A program made the position numbers and the translations under genes. The notes beneath the pieces are model-generated. The model searched no databases and was not told the origin of the DNA. It was given only the letters and a program-made list of their open reading frames with translations. Shown here in pieces: positions 24,806 through 35,687 of a stretch of 64,000 bases of DNA (position 1 is the first letter of the stretch; each line of letters opens with the position of its first letter). The stretch comes from Aphelocoma coerulescens (lineage: Eukaryota; Chordata; Aves; Passeriformes; Corvidae): assembly GCF_041296385.1 (NCBI RefSeq), contig NC_091020.1, positions 25,332,501 through 25,396,500 on the forward strand. Reading direction: 5' to 3'.

Positions 24806-25091
24806 CAGAGCAGAGTTACCTGGCCAGAGTTACCTTCCCAGTTACCTGGGCATTAAGAGACCACATTAATTCTCATTTGTCTATCCCTCACAGGATCTGC
24901 AGTCTGGCCTCTCTTGGCTTTCTGTTAAAATAGTCATTCCCTTTCCCAGAGAAGGTGTATTTGCAAGCTTGGCTGGTCTCAGGAGACAGGGGTGCCACTG
25001 ATTTAATAGCAGGAACAGGTAAATGTGGATGTGAAAGGGGACAAACATTTTCAGTAGTACCGATGCATAGTTAAATTAAGAAACAGTACAG

Positions 25092-25558
25092 TGATGCCTT
25101 TTCCTGGTCTTAAAATCAAGAGTCATACACGGTTAGAAGGGGAAAAGGGATTTTACCTTGGTATTTGTTTTAAGGACCCTTAGGTGCACATGTCCAGGTC
25201 GTATGCATTGAGATGCACCCCACTCCAGTGTGTGTGTCTCCCCTGAACATTGGGTATAACATTATAGGTTTTACTAATTAGCATATCTATCAAAGATTCC
25301 CCAATGAGAGGCTCAAGTGAGCTCCCCTCCCCAAGGACCCTTCCCCTGGATGGTTCTATCTTGGTTTACAGAATGTGTTCTGGAGAGACCGTGGGGTCTG
25401 GGGCACACTGATCCCCAGCTACGAAGCTTCTAAAATGTTTAGTCTCTTAGCTTGACAAACAAGTCCAAGAATGTAGGCAAAAAGCACTAAGAATGCAGAA
25501 GTTGTAAAAAGGTATAACAGGGGTATAAAAGAAAAGGCAAAAAATCATCATGGCATCA
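25092..25558 (-). mobile_element. Solo retroviral LTR, complete
   Basis: This is a 467-bp block with terminal inverted repeats TGATGCC and GGCATCA, i.e. TG...CA ends with seven perfect bases. It is flanked on both sides by the 4-bp direct repeat ACAG (25088-25091 and 25559-25562). That combination is the hallmark of an LTR integrated by a retroviral integrase. Read on the minus strand it has a TTTTATACC promoter-like motif near its start and an A-rich CCTTAAAACAAATACC stretch about 90 bp before the end, a plausible degenerate polyadenylation signal. No internal viral genes or second LTR are present, so it is a solo LTR left by recombination between the two LTRs. A 4-bp duplication favours a class I (gammaretrovirus-like) origin. 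Family name not assigned. Confidence 0.88.
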
Positions 25559-25678
25559 ACAGATGCAAAGCAATACTTTTTATTGGACTTACAAACCTCT
25601 GCAATATTTGATATATCCATAAGTGATATCCACCATCACTGGACCTATTAGCTTGATCCCATTACTTTTGAAAGCCCC

Positions 25679-25709
25679 TTTTTTCTTTTTCTTTTCTTTT
25701 CTTTTTTTT
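25679..25709. repeat. (TTTTC)n microsatellite
   Basis: About 30 bases of pure pyrimidine made of TTTTC and TTTTTC units. It lies about 120 bp beyond the solo LTR. Such tracts are length-variable simple repeats. Confidence 0.85.
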
Positions 25710-27054
25710 CTGAATCCTTAGGCTGGGAGTATTAACTCTTTATATCAGATGCTGCCTCAGTCTTGCTAAGAAGTTGTTTGCCTAAAGTGAGGAAGAGAAA
25801 TTTTTCCATTATAAGAAGCTTAAGAGATCATTTGCCTTTCATGTGAGTTGATTGATTCAGCAGTGCAGATCACAGATGGACAAATGATTTGACTACCAGC
25901 TGAGCTGGGATAGGAGTGGTAGGTTCAAGTTACTGCTCTGCTCTAGAGTTAATCCATTGCCAAAATCAGGGGTGTTCAAAAGCCTAACTGTGGAGAGGGG
26001 CTAGAGATGCAAGTGTTTGATCTGGATATCACAATCTCTGAAGTCCACTCTTGTTGAAGGCATATGTAAATACCTTTCTCTTTTGTCTGGAGCCTGGAAA
26101 CTTTAAAGGTTCTTTAGTAATAAATGGCTGGGACACAGTTTGCCTAGAGAAGAAAACTCATGCGAGGTACAGGTTAATAACTAAAACGGGATAAATTAGC
26201 CTCCAAAGTGCATGTGAATGCCCTCATTCACACATAAAGTGGCCTTAGGTTAGAGGAAGGAGCAGCAGGGCTTTAAAACTTCCAGGACAATGGTATCCAT
26301 TTGGGAATGTAAGGAACCCTAATTCATGTGTGCTATCACCATGCCACTTGCTAATCCACCTCATCTTTTCTGAGCATTCTCATGATGAAATGACCCACAG
26401 TTAAGTCTCTTAGGCAATTATGTGAGTGGAATCCTCACAAACACCGGTTTCTTTCACAAACACCGATGGCAACAAATACAGAGTATATTCTCCACAACTG
26501 TAACTGCTGTCAATATTTCCCATCTCTGTCAGCATTCCTGCCTAAGTCTCACTCCCCCCAGCTGTGCTATTCAACCATCTGTGCCAAGTGTCAAAGAATT
26601 CTTTGCATCCTGCCATATCTGTTTGTCTTTTCCACATCGACATATTTTGAGGCTCAGGCCCTGTCTCACAGGGACATCCTGGTGGTGCTGCATACCAAGG
26701 CAGACAGCTGCAGCAGTGGGTTGTGTAGATGTGGAGCTGAGGAGCAAGGCCTGTATATTGGACTGTTCCCAGGGAAAAAATAGCAGTGGATTGGTCTTCA
26801 TATTGCCTTTTGCACCTTGGTAATTTTTCACCTACATGGGAACAGACAGATCAGCATCGAGCTCTAAAGGAAATAATTTGTTTCCTTAACAGATAATTAT
26901 TGGGGAACCCTGTATCTTCACATGAAGTATAAGCCTGCTTCTGTGTGCAACAGGATAACCATCTGTCCTGGGGTCTTTAACCTCTAGATCTGACAGCACA
27001 AGGGCAAAACAGAAAAGCCTTCCTGTTAGAGCACAGGGATCAGAGGAAGCCTGT

Positions 27055-27165
27055 GTAATTACTAGCCATTAAATAAAGTATGCCCCTAAGTCTTCAAATG
27101 CCAAGGAACATGTATAATTAGCTGATAAATTGCAAATGAATAATTAGCCAGCAGCAAAAGCCAGA
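27055..27165. promoter_or_regulatory. Candidate homeodomain/POU site cluster
   Basis: Three exact TAATTA motifs (27056-27061, 27115-27120, 27141-27146) occur within 91 bp, together with TTGCAAAT (one base from the ATGCAAAT octamer) and an ATTAAATAAAG stretch. TAATTA is the core site of many homeodomain factors and the octamer is the POU site. Clusters like this are common in conserved developmental enhancers. The sequence shows only the motif cluster. Enhancer function is inference, and AT-rich DNA can produce such motifs by chance. Confidence 0.3.
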
Positions 27166-30100
27166 GGAGCAGAGGGATGCTATTCACCTTCCCTTTCTTC
27201 TTGCAGGGAAGAGCACTATGTACATTGCTTACTTTAGTGAAAAGTTGGTTATTGGGTTAAATGGCATGAGGACTGTCAGAATTGGGAGACAGCACTTCAC
27301 AGGATGCCTGGCCCCAGGATTTGCTATCTTACGAACCACTGGTGTTATTTATATAGTTTGGAGATGAGTGGTGCTTGTACCCTCTGTTATTTCATGTGGG
27401 TTGTATTTGCACAGTCTGAGGGATGTGGAACAGAAGCTGCTGCTGAAGTACCTGGCAGTTGTTCTACCCTTGGAAATATCAGCCTCAGGATGTTTATAGG
27501 ACTGGATTTTTGGGTCCAGATTTGTAGGATTGAGGCTAGATTTTCAACTGCCTGGTGCTGATACAATGCTGACGATACAAGGATTGCTCCAACATCCTGG
27601 CTTGCACCCCTTGTGATGATGGCAAGGAATGGAGCCTCATTCAGGTCACTGTGCTGAGCTACAGCACATCAGCTGAGCTGCAGTGACTGTCCTTGACTGC
27701 TGGATAAAAAAACCCAAAAAAACCAAAACCAAAAGGTATTCATTTTAATCTCCTTTCTTTGCAGTTTAAACTGTGCTAGATAATCTCACCATTTTGTGAT
27801 GAGTCTCCATGGATGTTTAGAGTACTTCAGAAATGTCATCAATCAGATGCCTCTATGAGCTTCTCCTATTTTCATAATTACTGGATCTTTAAAAATAGTT
27901 TTCCTCTACACACATCAATATTTCTAGATTTGACAAAAGTTGGAATGAAACAAATAGAATCAGACTTAGGAGCTGAAATCAGATTTCTTTCAACTAACTC
28001 CCCAAATTGGGAATTTCCCTATCAAAGGGTGTATTGAAAGGTGTATTGATTGCTCTGAGTGCCTGAAAACCTCACTATGTTTAGTAATGTAATTCTGGGT
28101 CTAACGATCTGAAGCAGACTCATTGCACTCTGTTCAAGAAATGGGCTGTTGAATAGAAATACTTGTTTGCTTGCAGTATGTTACTCAGCCTTTAGATGTC
28201 TCCTGCTGCTGAGATCAGTTTGGAAAGGGCACTCTGTGGTTATCAACGAAAAGGGAATGGGAATTTTGCTGAAGCCTCTCTCTGTTCCTTTAATGGGTGA
28301 CTTTATATGTGACATTCTCTTTGAGAAAATACCTAATTCCGTACACCATGGCAGCTAACAAGGGTAGGTAGTGATGCTTATAGCTCCCAAGTCAGTTTAT
28401 GCATTTCTTCCCAAAGCAGCTTTTTTGAACTCTGAAGCTTATGATTAGGTCTAAATATAACATTTCAAGCAAAGTATATATGTGTTTCTAAAGTTTGAAC
28501 CCATAGAAATTAATTCATGATCATAGAACAGCAAAGATGTTTTTAAACATTCGATTAATAGAAGGAGAAATAGCATTGGCATGCTGGAAGTGACTTTAGA
28601 AATACTCTTTTATAAGTACATACATAAAAATTATTTCATATGCATAAGCTTTTCCTCTCAAATAATCCCGCAGCATTTTGCAGATGGATGTACTAACTAT
28701 AGCCAGTGAAAAATTGAACATTAAAATGCAACCTGAGAAGTGCTAAGATTCAGAAAATTTGCAGATTTTGAGAAAACTGAAGGCTTGCTCCAGAGATTGT
28801 TTTTATATGCTGGGTTTTATCTTCCTGTCTCTCTGATTTGTATAAAACTGTCCCCACCAAAGATGCAATTTTTTTCCTTACAAAAATTTTTTTGAGAATC
28901 TGTTGTGTTTTGCATGTTTTTTTCCTTTCCCCTCCCCCAAAAATACACTCAGCATGAGCTGATGTAAATCTGATGGTGTTGAATATGGCAGTGATTCCAC
29001 CACACAGCTTTAACTTTGGGAGCCAGGGGTATGAAATAGCAAGTCAAAATCAGAGGAAACTTAGGAGAGCTGTGGTTCAGGGTTGAAATCTGTTTGTGAG
29101 AAGAAGGCTTATACCCTGCTTCTTTCAATCAGTGCACTGCTGTTTTGATTATCAGGATTAATGATCTTGACTTTTGGCTCTCAATCAAAGAACTGTGTCT
29201 CCAGTGCAATTCATTTCTCCTACTGAATAGTTGGTTTAGAAACCATTAAACAACCTCCAGGATCTCCAGTGTTGCTAGAAGCAGCTATGGTTGAAGCTGT
29301 AGATAGTTTCTGGTTGGAGTTGATTAGGTCATTTCTTCATCCCACTGCACTTCTGGAAAATTCAAAAGCTTCCTTGTTGAGAACTTTCTGGAGATATTGG
29401 TGTCAGAACGACCAGTGGAACCTGGTGGAAGGAGATGTGTGAAATAGGCAGACAACAAAGCTGCACCCTGCAAATCATTGCAGAATGTTTGACCAGAGCC
29501 TGTGAGGCTGTGAAGAAAACTTGTTTTGAGATTCCAGTCTTCACTGGAAGTATAAAAAGTTGGAAATCTTGCAGGAGGAACAGTTCTTTAAAGAAATCTG
29601 ACCTAACTTTTCCCTCCAAAAGCTTTGGAAGCAGATGTGTTTCTAAACAATTTGAAAGACATGATTTGTATCACCCTTAGGAAAAACTAAGATCTATTTG
29701 GATTAGTTTAGATCAAAGTGGCCATTCCTGAGGATATAGAAATAGATTAGACAAGGTCATTTGCTAACTGTATCTTCTGTAATTCTTTGATTATATCTCA
29801 TTTCATACTCTATCCTGGGATGTGAAGGCATTGGATTATTTGGAACTTCTCCCAATGATTTTTTGCTCACTTGTGTGATGGGAAGGTTTGTACCAAGAGG
29901 CTGGACCATGTTATGTTGAGGTGTTAATGAGCTGACCTCTACAGAAGACACGATACATGGTACATTACACTGATGAACTTATGCCTAATTTTTAATTTGT
30001 ATGATTTATTAGGGCTTAATTTTAGACCAATCTAAAGATGCTAAATCTATATGCTAATTTTTAATTGCACAGGCAGAGATGAAAATGCTTACATATTTAA

Positions 30101-33100
30101 AGAGTAGCTGAGTTAACTCATCCTACTTCTCAAGGCAGTTTGATCTTTTCTGTCAGGTAATACTGCCTTCCTGGTGCCTTTGACTATGCTGGAAAACTAT
30201 TATTGTTTCATTTGCTGAGAAGATCTTTGCACAATACATGTGGAGAGAGGGAAGACTTCATGCTTAGAAAACCTTTGTATTAAAAAATCACAGTTTTATT
30301 TACTCTTAAGGATTTCCAGCATTCTCAGCCCAAGGCTCCTGTGATCATGGAGTAAATGAGATTTTCTGATATTCATAGTCAGGAAAAGTCAGGGAATTAA
30401 AAGTGAAGTTGGAACTGTATTATTCTCTGAAGTCATAAAAATGAAAAGCACTAGGTGTCTTTTATGATTTCACTCTGAGATCATGACACCAAATGATTGC
30501 ATAAATGAAGTGCCAGGACAACCAGGTGCTTGATGGATACTGTGAGCTCCGTCGGGCCAACAGGATTGCTTCTTCTTTAGTGTCATTTAGGAGTGAGAAC
30601 GAGTGTAAATGGTTTTGCCACTGGTTTCCTCTGTGATGCTTTATTAGTAACCTAAGCTTTCCTTCTGTAATCTCCTAGCATGTTGAGAATTGAAATAATT
30701 CTTTGTGTCTCAGATCTTTGGATATAAACCAGAGGTTTGGGCTCAGATCTTGACCACATCCATAAATATTCTATATTGCTTCCTTGGAGTAAAATCTACT
30801 GTTGGTAGACTACTGTCCTCCTTCAAAACAGTGGTCAGAAAATTACCACTAAACAAGCTCTGTTAGTTCTGGTCTCTTCAGGATCAAATTTCATTCTGGA
30901 CAGGAACAAACTTTGTTGCTTTCAACTAGAGAGTCATAACCTAGTTGAATTTTAGCAAGCAATAGGATTGCCTGAGGAGCAAAGAGAAAGGATGTGGAAA
31001 TTTTGGTGTTACCTTTGTGCATTGAGTAATGCATTGATTCTGTCCTTAAAAGAAAGCACTTCAGAGTCTGACTTGTGGGAAGGTGTAAATAATTACAAGA
31101 GGATTAGGTTGCTCCTGAACTGATTCAAGAATGCCTGGCAGCCACAGGCACTTTGAATGGAAGCACAAGCAGCTTATAGACAAGTGTCAGGACACTAAGG
31201 AGTATTTGTGTGTGCAGATATGCCAACAACAGACTCCAGAACCTGATGGGGGCAGAGTCCCTTATTTTGTAGGTAATGCTCTACAGGTGTTTGAAGGTCA
31301 GATAATACTTAAACCAGTAGTGAGAGAAGGACTGGGCTCTAAACATCCATCCTCGCATAGATCTCAAATTCTGAAGCATGGGAGAGAGTAGATTTCATCT
31401 TGGTCTTATCTTGCTCCATTTTGTGCCACAGCTAGTGGCACAAATGGTTTCCATAATGTATCTTGATTTGGTCATATACCACTTCACAGGATTCAGGTCT
31501 CTTAATCTCATTTTCTCACTGGCAGAAAATCACATATTATCATTTTGTTCCTCTTTCCCTTATCTCTCTAGGAGTAGGGACAGACAGGCAAGCCTTAATT
31601 GAGCTCAGCCTATGGTTGCTATAACTTGTCTTATGACTACTTTCCGTTTCCATCCTGGCTTGAGGATCTCAGAGCTGGCAGTAAGCAAAAGGTAAGGATG
31701 AAAGTCCTTGAAAGACTGAAATGGCTTCTTGTCAGTCCACACTAGATTGCCCTTTAGAGTTAGATTTCATGAGGAAAGCAGGCTGAGGCCTCCAAAGTAT
31801 TAATCTAAGCCATTGCCATGTTTAGGGAAGATGAATCTCTGCAAATGGTTCTGCTGGGGACTGAGAAACCAGATGCAGGTCCCACAGTGCAGCATAGATG
31901 CTCTCTGCTGTTTGCTGCCACAGCAGTTCACAGGGATGGCCCTTCATGGCCTGACCTCCAGGAAGACACTAACAAGACAGAAAAGCACTGTACCAAGACC
32001 TATTAGACAGAGCCCAAAGTTCCAGCAGCCAGAAAGAGGAGGTTGCTCATCTTTGCATTGCAGTGAATCTCTCTGCAGAGACTCACATTACAAGAAAAGC
32101 TCTGGGAAAGAGTCTCAGTGGCTTCAAATGCCAGGCTTCCATGGAGTTCCTTAAAGTGCTTTCAAAGCAAGCTGTCTTAGGCTATTTCATCAGTGCCCAT
32201 CAGCCCAGAGGAAGCTTCTGGAGAAAGATTTCTGCCCGAATTGCTGCCTTTGTTAGACTCCTGGTTTCAAAAGTTTTGTAAGAATGTCCTTGGAAGGCCC
32301 TTCTGGAGACAAAGGGGTTTAAAATTTCCAAGAAGAATGTAGATACTTGTAAATGAAAAAATTACCAAAGACTTCAGATAGCTCATGTGACTGGACCCTA
32401 TAAATACACTTTCTATCAAGCCCCTGTTATGGCAACAGTCCATCACATATTTGCCTTCATGGATTTCTGAGGCTATTCTGGAGCTTGGTGGGAACCCATC
32501 TGATGTTTGGATCCCTTCTTAGAGACTGCAGTGACTTGTTTTGTGTTCACAGACTTCTGACTGTTACTAATGGCCAAACAGCAGGGAGACAAGACCAGAA
32601 CAGTGAGGAGGGTGCAGAGGAAAGGTCTTTCACTCCATATTCCTGAGGTTGTCTTAATTAAGGCATAAAGAGCAAGCAGGGTTTTTTCCTTTTATGCACT
32701 GAAAACAACTGCTTGTGCATGTCAAAAACATTTCATTCCCTTCGTGGCCTTCTCTGTGTATTGATTTACTCAATTAGTAGTGCATGGCATGTTTTTCTTT
32801 TAAACAAAACGGTGTGGGACTTTTGACATTTAAAGGATTGGACAATGCACAGGAAACTCACAAGCTGTTAGAAACAGTCTTTGGTACAGAGATTCCTGGG
32901 TCTCTTTTCACCCAATACTTACAGCTTCTACAAAGCAGAAAGTACTTCACCTGTCTTGTCTTTGCAAAGTATTTATGCCAATAGAGACATACTTTGTTAC
33001 CTGTAATTGTTAAGACCCTTATAATGCCACTGGTTGCAAGAAAAATAGTGAATTATATAAAGAAAGAAACCAAAACCAAACAACTTTAGTTGTTTTGTTT

Positions 33101-34292
33101 CTGAAGTGTTGACATCAAATACCAGACATCAAATGGAGTGAAAGTAAGTCCCTAATGTCTTGTTTTTTTGAAAAGGTATAATGATCTCTCCCTCTCTGAC
33201 AGACTGTTTTTGGTCACATTCAAAGCTCTGTTTCCTTTGTTCCTGGTAATGGGAGGATGTGCCCCTGAAATGTGTCTGTATGGAGCAAGGCTGGAGTTTG
33301 AACTGAATGTTTTAAGATGGATAATCAAACATTTGTGCTGCTGTGTTCTTCCCACTCTGCCAGATGTGAGCCAGAGACAGTGCTTGATCAGAGCACAGAG
33401 ACTGAGGTCTGGCCTCCTTGCTGATTTACTGATGGCACAGACATATTGACTCGACTGTACTATCACTTCATGCTTCACTTTTGTCTTGCAATGTTGGACT
33501 GCAATTGGCCAGTTCTTCAGCCAGATTCTAGAGGAGCTTTCTGGGCTCTTGTGTTTCATTTTCACTGCTCAGAGCTTGAGGTTGTATAGGATTAATATGG
33601 CTTCTAACTGGAATGGACAAAACATTTAAAGAAGCTATAAAAATGTTGGTAACTCATTTTTCCTGTTTACTATGTTTTCCTGCTGTATAGGTTGCTCAGT
33701 TGGGAACTCATGTTAGTGGAGGAATGGAACCTGGATATTTCTGCTCGGAAGTGGAGGGGTCTCTGTCAGATTAAAGCAAACCTGAAAGGAGCTATTGGCA
33801 ATGTATGAGGGTTGGGATATTGCTGGCTGTAGGAAACTGTGCTAACACTTGTCAGCTTGGCATAACTCAGTAAGGCTGGCCATGTGCAGTTAAAAATCTA
33901 TGTAACTGGCTAAACAAATTTTGCCTCAAGGTTAAAATGCCAAACTCCAGTAGAATTTAAATATATCTTCACTGGCGTCTTAGAAAATCCCATCATCAGT
34001 GACCTGCTGGGTAGCTTTCTCTTATTGTACATTGTTTTACCTGCCCTTTTGCTTTAATTTTTTGAAATTAACTGGGCTGATGCTCATCAGGAATTACATG
34101 TCCCATTTCTTGACACAGACAAGTGATTTAAACATTTTCTCTGAAAGAGGTGGGAGGGGGAAATTCCATTTTAAAATTTCATAAAAAGAAAAATATATGT
34201 GTTAGGGGGATTTAGCTAGGCCAATTTGAGTCCTGTAAGTCTCATGAAATGCTTATTATTTCAGGTTGGTCTGTATGTGGATTTTAGTAAAC

Positions 34293-34310
34293 ACTGACTG
34301 TTTAGTCAGT
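34293..34310. repeat. Perfect 7-bp hairpin
   Basis: ACTGACT (34293-34299) and its reverse complement AGTCAGT (34304-34310) are separated by four bases, GTTT. This is a compact stem-loop. No T-run or coding context follows that would give it a known role. Confidence 0.6.
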
Positions 34311-34537
34311 ATCTGAGGCTGTAAAGATTGTTTAGGTTAGGTGAAAAAAGTTCTGGAGGGACTAAACACTTTCCTGATATAATTGGGTTCACCCAGTGAC
34401 TGTTGGCAAGCCTTTCTTTCAGTTTGTCTGCCCCCAGAAGTCCCGTTGTTTTGAAATACGTACTCACTTGTACATAGAGCATGAGTAAACAGTCAGTGTA
34501 GTCTGACAGTCATGATTTCCTTACCTTTCTCTAAAAG

Positions 34538-34632
34538 GGAAGCTTCATTGTTCCCTCATTCTACCCAAATGGAAGAAGTCGACCAAACCAGTCCCCTGGA
34601 AAGTGGTGTGAGCACCTGCAAATCAGAACAAG
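34538..34632 (+). other. Weak internal exon candidate
   Basis: A pyrimidine-rich acceptor (TTCCTTACCTTTCTCTAAAAG) ends at 34537 and a CAAG/GTAGCAGT donor-like site has its GT at 34633-34634. The frame between them (phase 2 in, phase 1 out, 95 bp) is charged and Ser/Thr-rich, containing MEEVDQTSPLESG and CKSEQ. It stays open past the donor to a TGA at 34694. The composition resembles a disordered cytoplasmic segment. I do not recognise the protein, the donor is only moderate, and the exon is not a multiple of three. Chance is the leading alternative. Confidence 0.15.
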
Positions 34633-35662
34633 GTAGCAGTGAGACAGAAGATCTCAAATACAGCCCTGTTTGGACTTTGGCAAGAAGAACATGAATTTAT
34701 TTCTAAGGCTGTTTCTTTAGGCAGCATATAAACAACATTTTTTCTCTTCACACTCAAAATACTCTGCCTCATCCATTTTTTTTCTGTACCCTTGCTTTTT
34801 GTCACAGTGTGCTGAGTAACATGGTCCCCAGAAGAACATGGGACAGACTTCTATTGTCATACCAGCTGTGAAGGACCCTAGAGATTAAATTATACAGTTA
34901 GAGCTGTTGCTGACAGCTCATTGATTTCTGACAGCTTTGCTCAGGAGAGGAATGAATTTATTGAGATGTATTAAACTCTCCATCCCTACCTTGGAAAGGG
35001 GGTCCTCTTACAGCTGCAGAAAGTGCTGAAAAGAGGGTGTACAGTGTCTGAGAGAGATACTTGCCCCAGCTGCCCATCTGATAGTAGCAGAGTTGCCTGG
35101 CTGGGTTTTCCTTGTTCTGCTCAAGGGAGTTCCCTTGTGAAGCTGAGTGCCAGCAGCCACCAGTTTGAAGAAGGGCTGAAATCCTCTACCTGCCCCTGCT
35201 AGGGTGCTCATAGCAGGACCCTGGTCTGCATGCAGGATTAAGGTGGCTTTGGGCAGCTGACAAGGGGTGTATCCTAAACAGCTGTAACTATTTGAGAGTC
35301 TCTGGGTCTATCTGAGGTATGACATGAGGATGCAGCCCACACATCTGAGGGCATTTCTTGCCTGGTGAATATTCCAAACATGGTAATTTCATATGGAAGC
35401 CTGTGAACCTCCTCACCAGAGCAAGTTCTGCTCTAAAAACAAAACTGTCCCGTCTTTAACTGGCAGATCTGATAGAACACAATGACCCTGGTGCTCTTGG
35501 GAAGCTTCACTCAATCATAGTTGCTCAAGGCAACAATTCATTCACTCTGCAGCATAATTGCCCTATTTCAAGGCTAGAGCCACCTTCCCTTGGGACAGGT
35601 TTCACCTTTGCTCAGCTAAGCATGTGTAGGAGTGATCCACAGGAGCACATGGAAAGCAGTTT

Positions 35663-35687
35663 AAAGCAGCAAATTCCCTGCTGCTTT
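35663..35687. repeat. Perfect 8-bp hairpin
   Basis: AAAGCAGC (35663-35670) pairs with GCTGCTTT (35680-35687) across nine bases. A nearby partial copy of the left arm (GAAAGCAG) precedes it. No function is evident. Confidence 0.55.

Noticed and set aside
25850..25960. tRNA gene
   Set aside because: There is a GGTTCAAG-like B box, but no matching cloverleaf arms or A box with proper spacing. At most it is a decayed tRNA-derived SINE head.
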